From positions 1 through 64,000 of the forward strand of contig CAIYWI010000062.1 in assembly GCA_903929885.1 (NCBI GenBank): a stretch of 64,000 nt of DNA. The letters run 5' to 3'. The first letter of the stretch is position 1. Each line of letters starts with the position of its first letter. Of this stretch, positions 45,816-53,710 are shown piece by piece. Below the pieces are notes generated by a model. The model had not been told where the DNA came from. It searched no databases and saw only the letters and a program-made list of their open reading frames with translations. The position numbers and the translations under genes were made by a program. Source of the stretch: an uncultured Phycisphaerales bacterium (GTDB lineage: Bacteria; Planctomycetota; Phycisphaerae; Phycisphaerales; UBA1924).

Positions 45816-46436
45816 ATGAACCTGACTCCGAAGCAACTTCGCATTCTTCAGCTCATTCGCGATTGGCGGGTCCGCCGCGGCTATTCGCCGACGATGCAGG
45901 AACTCGCCGACGAGATCGGCGTGAGCAAGGTGACGGTCTTCGAGCACGTTGAGGCGTTGATCAAGAAGGGCGCCTTGATTCGCGAGGCGAACAAGGCGAG
46001 GTCTTTGTCGATCGCAGACGGCGTGGCGGTGCCCGACGAGTCCAGGCCGCTTCGGTTCCCGCTGGTCGGCAAGATCGCCGCTGGCGTCCCCATCGAAAAG
46101 GTTGCATCGGAGGACGAGATCGATCTCGCTGATATTCTGGTCCCCAAGAGCGACCGGCAGGCGACGACCTATGCGTTGAAGGTCGAAGGCGACTCCATGC
46201 GAGATGAGGGGATTCTCGACGGCGACTACGTGCTGATCGAGCGTACCCAAGTGGCTCAGAATGGCGACCGTGTGGTCGCGCTCTTGCCTGACGGTTCCAC
46301 CACGCTCAAGACCTTCTTCAAGGAAGACGACCACATTCGTCTGCAACCGGCCAACCCGCAGTTCGACCCCATCAAGGTCAAGTTCTGCCAGGTGCAGGGC
46401 ATCGTCAAGGGTGTCGTGCGGCGATACGGGCGTTGA
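45816..46436 (+). CDS. lexA: LexA repressor (SOS regulator)
   Basis: LexA represses SOS genes and is inactivated by RecA-stimulated self-cleavage. The 206-residue protein has a winged helix (LTPKQLRILQLIRDW, GYSPTMQELADEIGVSKVTV). The cleavage site Ala-Gly lies in GKIAAGVPIE at about residues 87-90. The catalytic Ser is in KVEGDSMRDEGI and the catalytic Lys in GSTTLKTFFKE. All functional residues are present. A GGGAA sequence about 8 nt upstream of the ATG may be the ribosome-binding site. It stands alone between two long gaps. Confidence 0.97.
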   Translation: MNLTPKQLRILQLIRDWRVRRGYSPTMQELADEIGVSKVTVFEHVEALIKKGALIREANKARSLSIADGVAVPDESRPLRFPLVGKIAAGVPIEKVASEDEIDLADILVPKSDRQATTYALKVEGDSMRDEGILDGDYVLIERTQVAQNGDRVVALLPDGSTTLKTFFKEDDHIRLQPANPQFDPIKVKFCQVQGIVKGVVRRYGR

Positions 46437-47170
46437 GGTCGGTCGTAGCCGCGAGCGGATCGGTCTTGAGTCGACCCCCTCGGCTGATGGTTTCGGTCCC
46501 TCACCGGGTGTGCCCGGGGACGAGTTTCGGAGCCATCACTGTCTGATTGAGTGCGATCCTTCGAGTGACGCGGTGCCGTGAACACCGCGTTGCTCTCTTT
46601 TGGGGCCTTGCGGTGCTGGCGGCGAGGCCGGCGGCGTTGTATCGACGAAAAATTGGCGGGATCAACGTGATGCATGAGTGCTCGACCCCCGTTGGCAGGA
46701 GTGAGCGGCATCCCGCGGAAGGCACTCACGGTGTCGGATAGTTGCCATCGCTCGCAGCTCGTCGGGTTCAGAACTGGAGACAGCGAGGCAGGGTGTCACC
46801 CATCGCAAATTTCCGTCGGTTGCCACGCTCTGAGGAGATGTGAATGGAAGGCAGGCCCGCGGCTTCGGTCGATGGTGGTTTGACGGTCGAGCAGGGATGC
46901 GAGGCGCACATCCTCGGGGTGGATTCGGTGTTCCGCACGGCAAGGTCGCCACGCTCGCGATCAGGTTCGCTGGCCCGGCGATCCCACGGCGATGGGAGCG
47001 GTCATCACGTGGCTGTCTGCGGGCAGCTCTTTGCGAGCCGATGCGATTGCAGCGGCGGTTGCTGCGACCAAGTTCGTGGGCCGAGAGAATGACCACACGC
47101 AAGGAGCCCCGGGGCGATCGGCCGCATGGCACCACGGAACTGACGGTCGAACTCCCGGGATGTCATGCCG
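46437..47170. other. 734-nt stretch without an intact gene after lexA
   Basis: No intact gene can be supported. Several short frames of uneven composition are interrupted by stops. One short frame starting at ATG 46844 has a good GAGGAG ribosome-binding site but its protein is not family-like. The stretch 46935-47085 reads better in another frame (see the pseudogene entry). I see no terminator with a T-run after lexA. Confidence 0.5.
46844..47085 (+). pseudogene. Possible frameshifted remnant of a PfkB-like kinase
   Basis: ATG 46844 follows GAGGAG with 6-nt spacing, but the frame soon turns Arg/Ser-rich. In the frame beginning at 46935 the translation includes GDPTAMGAVITWLSAG and ADAIAAAVAATKF. 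These resemble the C-terminal D-x-T-G-A-G-D...A-x-x-A-A-A region of PfkB sugar kinases, with the key Gly and Asp lost. A frameshift between the two parts would explain the pattern. This is a weak inference. Confidence 0.2.
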
Positions 47171-47596
47171 TCAGACTGATGTGGATGCCTGCCACGGCTT
47201 CGCGGCCCGCAGCGAGAATCTGCCCGATACGGCTGTGAGGTCCGCGAGTCCCTCCCCGGGCGACGAGCCGAGCTTCTTGGCTTCGCCGCGAAAGTCAAAC
47301 GAGCCATCGTCGAGTTGCCCGCCCAACGCGACCTCGACACGCAAGGTGCTCCCCGGGGGCATGAATGTGCCGTATTTCAAGGCCCGCACCTTGGAGAGGA
47401 CGAAGTGGCCCTCCGCTCGATCGCCCAGGAGCACCCGTGCGGCCTGCACCATCGCCTCGAGCATCATCACGCCCGGCAGCACCGGGAACGTCGGGAAGTG
47501 GTCCTGCAAGTACTCCTCCGCCATCGTGATGTGCTTGATCGTCACGATGCGATCATCGCTCCGCTCGACCACCATGTCCACGAGGTTGAAGTGCAT
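47171..47596 (-). CDS. FabZ-like hot-dog dehydratase paralogue
   Basis: A 141-residue hot-dog protein containing DHFPTFPVLPGVMMLEAMVQ, which matches the FabA/FabZ active-site segment with the His and Glu present. SKVRALKYGTFMPPGSTLRV follows. It lacks the N-terminal extension of the 24532 paralogue. It could take part in fatty acid synthesis or in a specialised acyl pathway. I start at ATG 47596, not GTG 47614, because a TACCGT element ends 6 nt upstream of that ATG. It is divergent from recO with only 47 nt between start codons. Confidence 0.86.
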   Translation of the reverse strand: MHFNLVDMVVERSDDRIVTIKHITMAEEYLQDHFPTFPVLPGVMMLEAMVQAARVLLGDRAEGHFVLSKVRALKYGTFMPPGSTLRVEVALGGQLDDGSFDFRGEAKKLGSSPGEGLADLTAVSGRFSLRAAKPWQASTSV

Positions 47597-47602
47597 GATG
47601 GA

Positions 47603-47608
47603 ACGGTA
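47603..47608 (-). promoter_or_regulatory. TANNNT -10 element of the FabZ-like gene
   Basis: On the minus strand TACCGT ends 6 nt before ATG 47596; no Shine-Dalgarno sequence is present. Confidence 0.5.
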
Positions 47609-47630
47609 GCGCACGCGCGTCGTCGTTTGC

Positions 47631-47636
47631 TACCCT
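47631..47636 (+). promoter_or_regulatory. TANNNT -10 element of recO
   Basis: TACCCT ends 7 nt before GTG 47644 with no Shine-Dalgarno sequence. It is divergent from the 47603-47608 element, and the two hexamers are 22 nt apart. Confidence 0.5.
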
Positions 47637-47643
47637 TGCCCGC

Positions 47644-48405
47644 GTGCCGCTCGTGAGCGATCAGGCCATTTGCATCCGCCACTGGGATTGGTCCGAGACC
47701 AGTCAGACGGTGTCCCTCTTCGCACGCGAGCACGGCATCATCCGCGGCATCGCCAAGGGCGCGCGGCGGGAGCACTCCACGTTCTCGGGCGGCATCGAGT
47801 TGATGACTCGGGGCGACATCGTCGTCAGTCTCAAGTCGACCGACGCTCTCTCCACGCTTGCGTCCTGGGACCTTCAGGAGACATTTCGAGCCAGTCGGGC
47901 CACGCTCGCGGGGTTCTACGGGGGAATGGCCATTCTCGACATCGTGCAGCATGCCCTCCAGCCCGGTGATCCGCACCCGGACCTCTACGACGCAGCCGTA
48001 TCCGGCCTGCGCGATCTTGCTCAGGTCGGTCGGGAACGTCACGCCGTGCTCGGCGTGGCGTGGCACGCGCTGGCCCAGACCGGACACGCCCCCGAACTGG
48101 CGGCGGACATTCGTGCAGGTCGACCTCTGGCCGATGCTGCCGTGTATGGATTCTGGCCCGGCTTGGGCGGGTTCAGCGTCGAGACGACCCCGCCAAGCCT
48201 GACGGCCGAGCCGAACCTCCAGACGGTGTGGAAGGTTCGCCGCGAGACGGTGCACTTCCTGCGCCGAATCGACACCGTCACCGCGGCGGAGACCGATGGC
48301 GACACGCAACGCCGGGCGATGCAGTTGTTGCTCGCCTACTTCCGATGGGTCTTTGGCGACGAAGCGAGGGCGCTCACGCAGTTCGTCGCGATGGTGGATC
48401 CCTGA
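47644..48405 (+). CDS. recO: DNA repair protein RecO
   Basis: RecO helps load RecA on SSB-coated gaps together with RecR/RecF. The 253-residue protein has the N-terminal OB fold (AICIRHWDWSETSQTVSLF, GIIRGIAKGARRE), the strand KSTDALSTLASWDLQETF and the helical C-terminal domain. The four-Cys zinc motif of some RecO proteins is absent, as in many others. It starts with GTG and is near lexA and dprA, so recombination genes cluster loosely here. Confidence 0.91.
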   Translation: MPLVSDQAICIRHWDWSETSQTVSLFAREHGIIRGIAKGARREHSTFSGGIELMTRGDIVVSLKSTDALSTLASWDLQETFRASRATLAGFYGGMAILDIVQHALQPGDPHPDLYDAAVSGLRDLAQVGRERHAVLGVAWHALAQTGHAPELAADIRAGRPLADAAVYGFWPGLGGFSVETTPPSLTAEPNLQTVWKVRRETVHFLRRIDTVTAAETDGDTQRRAMQLLLAYFRWVFGDEARALTQFVAMVDP

Positions 48406-48428
48406 CGCAACGGCGGGCGTGCCGGTGA

Positions 48429-49655
48429 TCAGCCCGCCTCGGGCAGCAGCCGGCCGATGGTCACGGGGGTCATGGGGAATGCCTCGTGGACCTCGCGGAG
48501 GTCTCCGAGCGTGACGGCGGCGAGCCGGTCGAGTTCCTGTTCGAGCGGCATGTACTTGCCGAGCGCAGTCCACATCCTGCCGAGCCGATGCATGCGATCG
48601 TGCGGACGCTCTCCGCCGATGGTCGCGCCGGTGACGAACTTGTTGAGCAGTCGATCGATGTCGTCCTGCGTCAGCGACTCGGCCAGGGAGGCGAGCTGCT
48701 TGGAGATGATCGACCAGATTTCCTCGAGCCGCTCGGGCTCGCCGCTGGCGTAGACGAAGAACTCCCCGAAGCCGTCGTGGGCGTCGAAGCTGGCCTGAGC
48801 CTCCTCGGCGAGCCCAGGTTCGATGAGAGCCCAGTGGAGGCGACTGTTGTCGGGAGTTCCGAGGATCTGCGAGAGGATGCCCGCGGCGTAGCGTCGCTCG
48901 TCCGCGATCGCCGGGGCGTCGCACATGGCGAGCACGTAGCCGCGGGTCACCTTGGCGTCGCGGAGCGTGAAGTCCGAGCCGACAAGCGTCGGGGGCGACG
49001 AATCGCGTCCGACACCGGTGCGACGCCATGAGCCGCATCGTTCGCCGACGAGATCGACCATCCGATCGAAGTCCAGTCTGCCGGCCATCGCGATCACCGT
49101 GTTGTCCGCGGCGTACCGATCGTCGAAGTAGGACTTCATTCGCTGGCGGGGCAGCGCGGTGATGCTCTCCGTGGTGCCCAGCACGCGATGGGAGAGCGGG
49201 TGCGGTCCGAAGTGACGCTCGACGCACGCCTCGTACAGCACCCAGAAGGGGTTGTCCTTGTACATGGCGATCTCCTCGAGGATCACCCCCTTTTCGGTCT
49301 CGAAGTCCGATTGGTGGAGGGCCGGCCTCATCATCGTCCCCAGCAGGTCGACGGCCCTGGGCAGCGCCTCGGGCAGCACGTGCGCGTAGAAGCACGTCAT
49401 CTCGTTGCTCGTGAAGGCGTTGTTGCGGGCGCCGATGGCGTCAAAGGCCTGATTGAGTTGTTCGGCCGACATCGAGTCGGTCCCCTTGAACATCATGTGT
49501 TCGAGGAAGTGGCTGACGCCCATGTCGCGGGTGGCCTCGTCCCTCGCGCCGGTGCGGACATAGAAGCCCGCCGCGGCCGAGTGGGCCGCGGGGTCGATTT
49601 CGGCGATGATCGTGAGGCCGTTGTCGAGCGTGGCGTGGCGAAAGGTGTAGGGCAT
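48429..49655 (-). CDS. M16-family zinc metallopeptidase
   Basis: A 408-residue peptidase related to mitochondrial processing peptidase beta and bacterial YmxG/PqqL types. The inverted zinc motif HFLEH is at residues 49-53 and the third ligand lies in KGVILEEIAMYKDNP about 75 residues later. The second, non-catalytic half of the clam-shell fold follows (TRGYVLAMCDAPAIADERRY, GEFFVYASGEPERLEEIW). No signal peptide is present, so it is probably cytoplasmic. Its start codon follows a TACCCT element. Confidence 0.95.
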   Translation of the reverse strand: MPYTFRHATLDNGLTIIAEIDPAAHSAAAGFYVRTGARDEATRDMGVSHFLEHMMFKGTDSMSAEQLNQAFDAIGARNNAFTSNEMTCFYAHVLPEALPRAVDLLGTMMRPALHQSDFETEKGVILEEIAMYKDNPFWVLYEACVERHFGPHPLSHRVLGTTESITALPRQRMKSYFDDRYAADNTVIAMAGRLDFDRMVDLVGERCGSWRRTGVGRDSSPPTLVGSDFTLRDAKVTRGYVLAMCDAPAIADERRYAAGILSQILGTPDNSRLHWALIEPGLAEEAQASFDAHDGFGEFFVYASGEPERLEEIWSIISKQLASLAESLTQDDIDRLLNKFVTGATIGGERPHDRMHRLGRMWTALGKYMPLEQELDRLAAVTLGDLREVHEAFPMTPVTIGRLLPEAG

Positions 49656-49664
49656 TCGTCCCGG

Positions 49665-49670
49665 AGGGTA
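49665..49670 (-). promoter_or_regulatory. TANNNT -10 element of the M16 peptidase gene
   Basis: On the minus strand TACCCT ends 9 nt before ATG 49655. It touches the end of the thiE gene (stop at 49671), so the peptidase can be transcribed on its own. Confidence 0.4.
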
Positions 49671-50693
49671 TCAGGATCCCAGGGCCGCACGCAGGCGGCG
49701 GCAGGTTTCGGCGGGGTCGGGCGAACCGCACACGCATGACGAGACGGCCACTCCGCGAACGCCCGCCGCGAGCAACGGGCCGATGGTGTCAGGGGTGATG
49801 CCGCCGATGGCCAGATGCGGCAGCATTCCCGGCAAGGCCAGGCAGGCCTTGAGCGCCTCCGGCCCCGCGATGATGGGCTTGTGCTTGGTGGTGGTGGGAA
49901 ACATGGGGCCGATGCCGCAGTAATCCGCCCCTGCTGCGCGGGCGGCGGCGGCTTCCTCGGGGGAGGAGGTGGAGACTCCCACCAACAGCGAAGCGCCCGC
50001 GATTCGACGGACCTGCAGGACAGAGAGATCGTGGCGTCCGACGTGAACGCCCGCGGCGCCGGCGAGGAGTGCGACATCCGGACGATCGTTGACGATGATG
50101 GACGCGCCGAACGGGCGTGCCATGCGGACGAGCCATTCGGCGCGATCCGCCAGCAGCCCGCCCTCGACGGACTTTTCTCGCAGTTGAAGGCAGTCCGCGC
50201 CCCCCTCGAGCGATCGCCGCGCCACCTCCTTCCACGGCAGATGGGTGCACAGCGATTCGGTGATGAGCACGCACAGCCGCCACTGAGGGGCGCGGCCGCC
50301 GGCCAGCCGCAATCGGAGGTCTCGCTCCAGCGTGTAGGCCTGATAGCGGACCCTTTCGACGGCCCTTGCATCGGCGCCCGCGACGCACTTGGCGGCCTCC
50401 TCGAGCGAGCGAAGGGCCTCGGTGAGCCGGCCGCCCGCGGCGGCGGCGATGTCGTCGACCGACGAACGGTCGAACTCGCCTGATGCCTTGATGGAGGTTC
50501 CCACATCGCCCGGCGTGTCCCTCGCGGCCAGTCGTCGCAGCGCGTCGATCCCGGCGAGCGATGTCGCGAGATCGTGACGGAGGTCCTTGACCCGCCGCGT
50601 GAGGTCCGGGTCGTCAAGGACGAATCGCGCGATGTCCTCGAGCGTCCGGAGGGCCTCGCGGGCGCGGTTGGAGGCGGCATCGATGATCCTCAT
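49671..50693 (-). CDS. thiE: Thiamine-phosphate synthase with N-terminal ThiE-N helical domain
   Basis: ThiE joins HMP pyrophosphate and the thiazole phosphate to give thiamine phosphate. The 340-residue protein is about 130 residues longer than E. coli ThiE because of a helical N-terminal domain (RIIDAASNRAREALRTLEDI) known from fused ThiE proteins of several phyla. The TIM barrel contains GGADCLQLREKSVEGGLLAD, IIVNDRPDVALLAGAAGVHV and ADYCGIGPMFPTTTKH. It ends with AIGGITPDTIGPLLAAGVRG. MRIID at 50693 is the family-like start. An ATG at 50705, 5 nt from a TACGTT element, is an alternative that adds four residues. Confidence 0.95.
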   Translation of the reverse strand: MRIIDAASNRAREALRTLEDIARFVLDDPDLTRRVKDLRHDLATSLAGIDALRRLAARDTPGDVGTSIKASGEFDRSSVDDIAAAAGGRLTEALRSLEEAAKCVAGADARAVERVRYQAYTLERDLRLRLAGGRAPQWRLCVLITESLCTHLPWKEVARRSLEGGADCLQLREKSVEGGLLADRAEWLVRMARPFGASIIVNDRPDVALLAGAAGVHVGRHDLSVLQVRRIAGASLLVGVSTSSPEEAAAARAAGADYCGIGPMFPTTTKHKPIIAGPEALKACLALPGMLPHLAIGGITPDTIGPLLAAGVRGVAVSSCVCGSPDPAETCRRLRAALGS

Positions 50694-50710
50694 GGCCCCG
50701 AGCATGACGG

Positions 50711-50716
50711 AACGTA
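50711..50716 (-). promoter_or_regulatory. TANNNT -10 element of thiE
   Basis: On the minus strand TACGTT ends 5 nt before ATG 50705 and 17 nt before ATG 50693, so it bears on which ATG is used. No Shine-Dalgarno sequence precedes either. Confidence 0.35.
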
Positions 50717-50757
50717 GGCGGCACGGGGTGCTCGAGGGGACCGGACGCGTGCGGCCC

Positions 50758-50763
50758 TATCCT
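50758..50763 (+). promoter_or_regulatory. TANNNT -10 element of the gene at 50774
   Basis: TATCCT ends 10 nt before ATG 50774; no Shine-Dalgarno sequence is present. It is divergent from the thiE element. Confidence 0.35.
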
Positions 50764-50773
50764 TCAGGCGTCG

Positions 50774-51478
50774 ATGGAACGCGGCCTTGCGTCGAACTCC
50801 CTGAACGCGTCGGGCGACCCGCGTCTGCCCGGGCGGTCGGTGCGCCGATCGTCGGTGGACCTGGCCACCGACGCACTGCTGGCCGACCTGTTCCTTCACG
50901 CCACCAACTGCGTCCGGGCCTTCGGCGACTTTCACCTGGCCGTGTCCGCCGTGGAGGAAATCGAGCCGGCGTTGATGCGACTGATGTACGACCCGGGATT
51001 TCGAGACTTTCCATGGTCGCGGACCCGCTTGTGGATGGTCGACGAAGTCGATGTTCCGATCGATGATCCGCGGTGTCGGAGCACGAGACTGGTCGAGACG
51101 ATCGTGGCGTGCTCGGGCATCCCCGAGGCGCAGTTCGTCCCCCTGACGTGTCTCGAGGGCCCCCGACCCTACGAGGCGAGGATGCGAGAGCATCTCGAGT
51201 GGCGCGAGCGGGGCCAGGACCGGATCGACTGCTGCCTGTTCGCGACGCGACCCGCGGGCGACATCGAGGCCTTCGAGGCCCGCGCCGGGGCGGTCCTCGA
51301 CGACGCTTTCATCCGTTCGGCGCGACTGATCAGCGTGCTGGTCTCGGAACCTCGGGACTCGATCTCGCTGCTCGAGGGCTGGGCTCGATCCAACCGAGAT
51401 CGGATCGTGCCCCTCGGGGGCGATCTGGTCTGGTACCTCGGCGATCGCGACGATCCCGGCATTCCGCTTGCCGACTGA
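50774..51478 (+). CDS. 6-phosphogluconolactonase-like protein with a lost active-site loop
   Basis: The 234-residue protein aligns by eye with the NagB/RpiA/DevB (6PGL) family. WSRTRLWMVDEVDVPIDDPR corresponds to the conserved W-x-x-x-x-x-x-x-x-D-E-x-x-V-P-x-D-x-x-x-S block. PYEARMREHL and the C-terminal DRIVPLGGDLVWYLGD also fit. At the place of the S-G-G-S-T-P phosphate-binding loop, however, it reads SAVEEIEP. Catalytic activity therefore seems unlikely, and a regulatory or structural role or divergence of substrate is possible. No zwf or pgi is adjacent. The start follows a TATCCT element. Confidence 0.75.
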   Translation: MERGLASNSLNASGDPRLPGRSVRRSSVDLATDALLADLFLHATNCVRAFGDFHLAVSAVEEIEPALMRLMYDPGFRDFPWSRTRLWMVDEVDVPIDDPRCRSTRLVETIVACSGIPEAQFVPLTCLEGPRPYEARMREHLEWRERGQDRIDCCLFATRPAGDIEAFEARAGAVLDDAFIRSARLISVLVSEPRDSISLLEGWARSNRDRIVPLGGDLVWYLGDRDDPGIPLAD

Positions 51479-51518
51479 ACTCGCTCGCCTCTTTCCTCAC
51501 CGACCGCACGAGCCCTCC

Positions 51519-52310
51519 ATGGCCCAACTCTCCGTCGAACCCAACGAACAGATCACCTTCAAGGTTCGGCACAAGGACGATCACCTGCTGGTGGTCGGCA
51601 AGCCGTCGGGCATCGTCACGACGCCCGGCAAGGGGCACGATCGCAACTCGCTGCTCAACGGGCTGTTTGCGCAGCACGGCGAGCGGTTGCAGCAGATGGG
51701 CAAGTCGCGCGACTTCGGGCTCCTGCATCGTCTCGACCGCGCCACGAGCGGTCTGGTCCTCGTCGCCCTCTCGCGGGAGTGCTATGACGGGTTGCGTGAG
51801 GCGTTCGAGACCAGGGCTGTCGCCAAATACTACTGGGCCGTCGTCAAGCAGGCGCCCAAGAAGCCCGCGGGCGTGATCAATCGCCCGCTGCTCGAGTTCA
51901 CCGGCAAGGTCGCGGGCGACGCCCGCCCCAAGAAACTGGCCAAGGTCGCCGCGTCGGGGAAGCCCTCGGTCACGGCGTATCGCGTCTTGGCCGCGTCGGC
52001 GTCGGGCGCGCTGCTCGAGTGCCGCGCCGTCACCGGACGCCTGCACCAGATCCGGGTCCACCTCGAGTCCATCGGATGCCCGGTCCTCGGCGACGACTTC
52101 TACGGGCCGACGTCGATCAGGGATGCGGCTCCTCGCCTGGCCCTGCACGCCCATCGCATCGTGCTGAAGCACCCGATCACGGGTGAACGCATCGATGTTC
52201 GGTCGCCATGGCCCGCGGACCTGCGAGCGTTGCTCAAGCGAATGGGCCTGCCTCGTCCGGACGAGCAGCCTCCCAAGAACGACGATCCGGAACCGGCGCT
52301 CGAGGGCTGA
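51519..52310 (+). CDS. RluA-family pseudouridine synthase
   Basis: A 263-residue enzyme predicted to make pseudouridine in rRNA or tRNA. It lacks an S4 domain. The catalytic motif is LLHRLDRATSGLVLVALS at about residues 68-85, preceded by HLLVVGKPSGIVTTPGKG. RLHQIRVHLESIGCPVLGDD follows, and a Lys/Pro-rich tail closes the protein. I start at ATG 51519, near the beginning of the conserved part. The frame extends to 51468, overlapping the previous gene. Which uridine is modified (RluA, RluC or TruC type) cannot be told. Confidence 0.93.
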   Translation: MAQLSVEPNEQITFKVRHKDDHLLVVGKPSGIVTTPGKGHDRNSLLNGLFAQHGERLQQMGKSRDFGLLHRLDRATSGLVLVALSRECYDGLREAFETRAVAKYYWAVVKQAPKKPAGVINRPLLEFTGKVAGDARPKKLAKVAASGKPSVTAYRVLAASASGALLECRAVTGRLHQIRVHLESIGCPVLGDDFYGPTSIRDAAPRLALHAHRIVLKHPITGERIDVRSPWPADLRALLKRMGLPRPDEQPPKNDDPEPALEG

Positions 52311-52336
52311 CCGCAAGCGACGCGAAATCGGCTCGC

Positions 52337-53620
52337 TCACGACGGATCGATGGCTTCGGCCGCTTCGAGAATCGCCTGATTGGCCAGTCGCATTCCCGTG
52401 GGCGTCAGTCGCCAGCGATCGTCGGCGGCCTCGAGCATGCCCCGCTCGCCCAGCCGCGTCGCCCACGAGGCAAGGCGGTCCCGTCGTCGATCGTCGATCG
52501 CCGCGGCGAACGACAGCATCGCGCGGGCGTCCACCCCTTCCGCCAGCCGCAACCCCGTCATCATGGCTTCGACCAGATTGCGCACCGGGTCGGGCGTCTC
52601 GGCATCGGCGATCAGGGCGGTGCGATCCGGAGTGTCCTGCAGGTAGTCGTCGAGTCGCGGCCGGTTCTTCCAACGCAGTCCGTCGACGTGACCGCTGGCG
52701 GAAGGCCCCGCGGCGATCCAGTTGCCTTGTCGCCAGTAGACGAGGTTGTGGCGACACTCCGCACCCGGACGCGCGAAGTTGCTCAACTCGTATCGGCGAA
52801 GACCGTGACGACCGAGCCGCTCGACCGTCGCGTCGAACATGTCCGCCTCGAGGTCATGGTCGATCGGCTGAAAGTCGCCGCGCTCGAGACGGGCGTTCAT
52901 CGCCGTTCCCTGCTCGTACGTCAATCCGTAGCACGACAGGTGCTCGGTTCCCAGCGAGCAGGCGATCTCGAGGTCCTGGAGCCACTCGTCCATGGTCTGG
53001 CCGGGGATGCCGAAGATGAGGTCGATCGACTGTCGCACGATCCCCGCTTGGCGCATCCGCTCGAGGGCCAACGGGACGTTGGCCGGATCGTGCCACCGCT
53101 CGAGCGTCTTGAGGTGCCCTGGATGGAATGACTGGGCCCCCATGCTGACCCGTGTCACGCCCCCGGCCGCCAACGCGGCGGCCAGATCGTCGGTGACGGT
53201 CTCGGGGTTGCACTCGACCGTGAACTCGCCCCCGCGTCCGGCCATCGAGGCGGTGCCGAAGAGCTCGTCGAGTCGTCGCAGCAGGCGCCGCCACAGGGAC
53301 GGCGAGAGCAGGCTCGGCGTGCCGCCGCCGACGAACAGCGTGTCGAGCGGTCGGCGCACCCACGGCGAGAGGGCCTCAAGTTCGTGCTCCAGGCGGTGCA
53401 CGAAGGGTTCCTGACGGTCACGGGTGTCGACGATGCTGTAGAAGTCGCAGTAATGGCACTTGTGGAAGCAAAAAGGCACGTGGATGTACAGGCTCGCGGC
53501 GGCGTGTCGTCGGGTCGACGCGAGGACGCGGCCGGCCGGTTGCGTGCCGTCCCCGCCGCTCAGGACGGGGAGGGAGCGAGAGGCCGACGAGGCGTGCGGG
53601 GGAGGGGTGGGGGAGGGCAC
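52337..53620 (-). CDS. hemW: Heme chaperone HemW / coproporphyrinogen III oxidase-like radical SAM protein
   Basis: HemW is a radical SAM-like heme-trafficking protein. The 427-residue product has the [4Fe-4S] motif C-x3-C-x2-C at residues 51, 55 and 58 within HVPFCFHKCHYCDFYSI. It continues with TLFVGGGTPSLLSPSLWRRL, VECNPETV, MGAQSFHPGHLKTLERWH and the C-terminal HemN domain (GPSASGHVDGLRWKN). The HemW-type Cys pattern and length favour this over oxygen-independent HemN. A Pro/Ser-rich 43-residue N terminus precedes the core. It uses GTG, with TACCAT 6 nt upstream. Confidence 0.95.
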   Translation of the reverse strand: MPSPTPPPHASSASRSLPVLSGGDGTQPAGRVLASTRRHAAASLYIHVPFCFHKCHYCDFYSIVDTRDRQEPFVHRLEHELEALSPWVRRPLDTLFVGGGTPSLLSPSLWRRLLRRLDELFGTASMAGRGGEFTVECNPETVTDDLAAALAAGGVTRVSMGAQSFHPGHLKTLERWHDPANVPLALERMRQAGIVRQSIDLIFGIPGQTMDEWLQDLEIACSLGTEHLSCYGLTYEQGTAMNARLERGDFQPIDHDLEADMFDATVERLGRHGLRRYELSNFARPGAECRHNLVYWRQGNWIAAGPSASGHVDGLRWKNRPRLDDYLQDTPDRTALIADAETPDPVRNLVEAMMTGLRLAEGVDARAMLSFAAAIDDRRRDRLASWATRLGERGMLEAADDRWRLTPTGMRLANQAILEAAEAIDPS

Positions 53621-53626
53621 CGGCTG

Positions 53627-53632
53627 ATGGTA
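53627..53632 (-). promoter_or_regulatory. TANNNT -10 element of hemW
   Basis: On the minus strand TACCAT ends 6 nt before GTG 53620 with no Shine-Dalgarno sequence, supporting this GTG as the start. Confidence 0.45.
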
Positions 53633-53642
53633 CGAGGGCCCG

Positions 53643-53648
53643 TATACT
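53643..53648 (+). promoter_or_regulatory. -10 element for the FHA gene
   Basis: TATACT, near consensus, would start transcription about 60 nt before ATG 53711. No -35 hexamer is recognisable. It lies 11 nt from the divergent hemW element. Confidence 0.4.
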
Positions 53649-53710
53649 TGTCGGGCGTGGGAGGAGCGGAATCGCCGATTGGGAAGGCGGGGGCCTGAAA
53701 GGACTGCGGA

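Noticed and set aside
45526-45819. A 97-residue Cys/Trp/Gly-rich frame just before lexA.
   Set aside because: No ribosome-binding site, no recognisable family, composition unlike neighbours, and it runs into the lexA start.
46547-46741. A 64-residue frame after lexA with a hydrophobic stretch.
   Set aside because: No ribosome-binding site and no family-like sequence. It is more likely part of the decayed interval.
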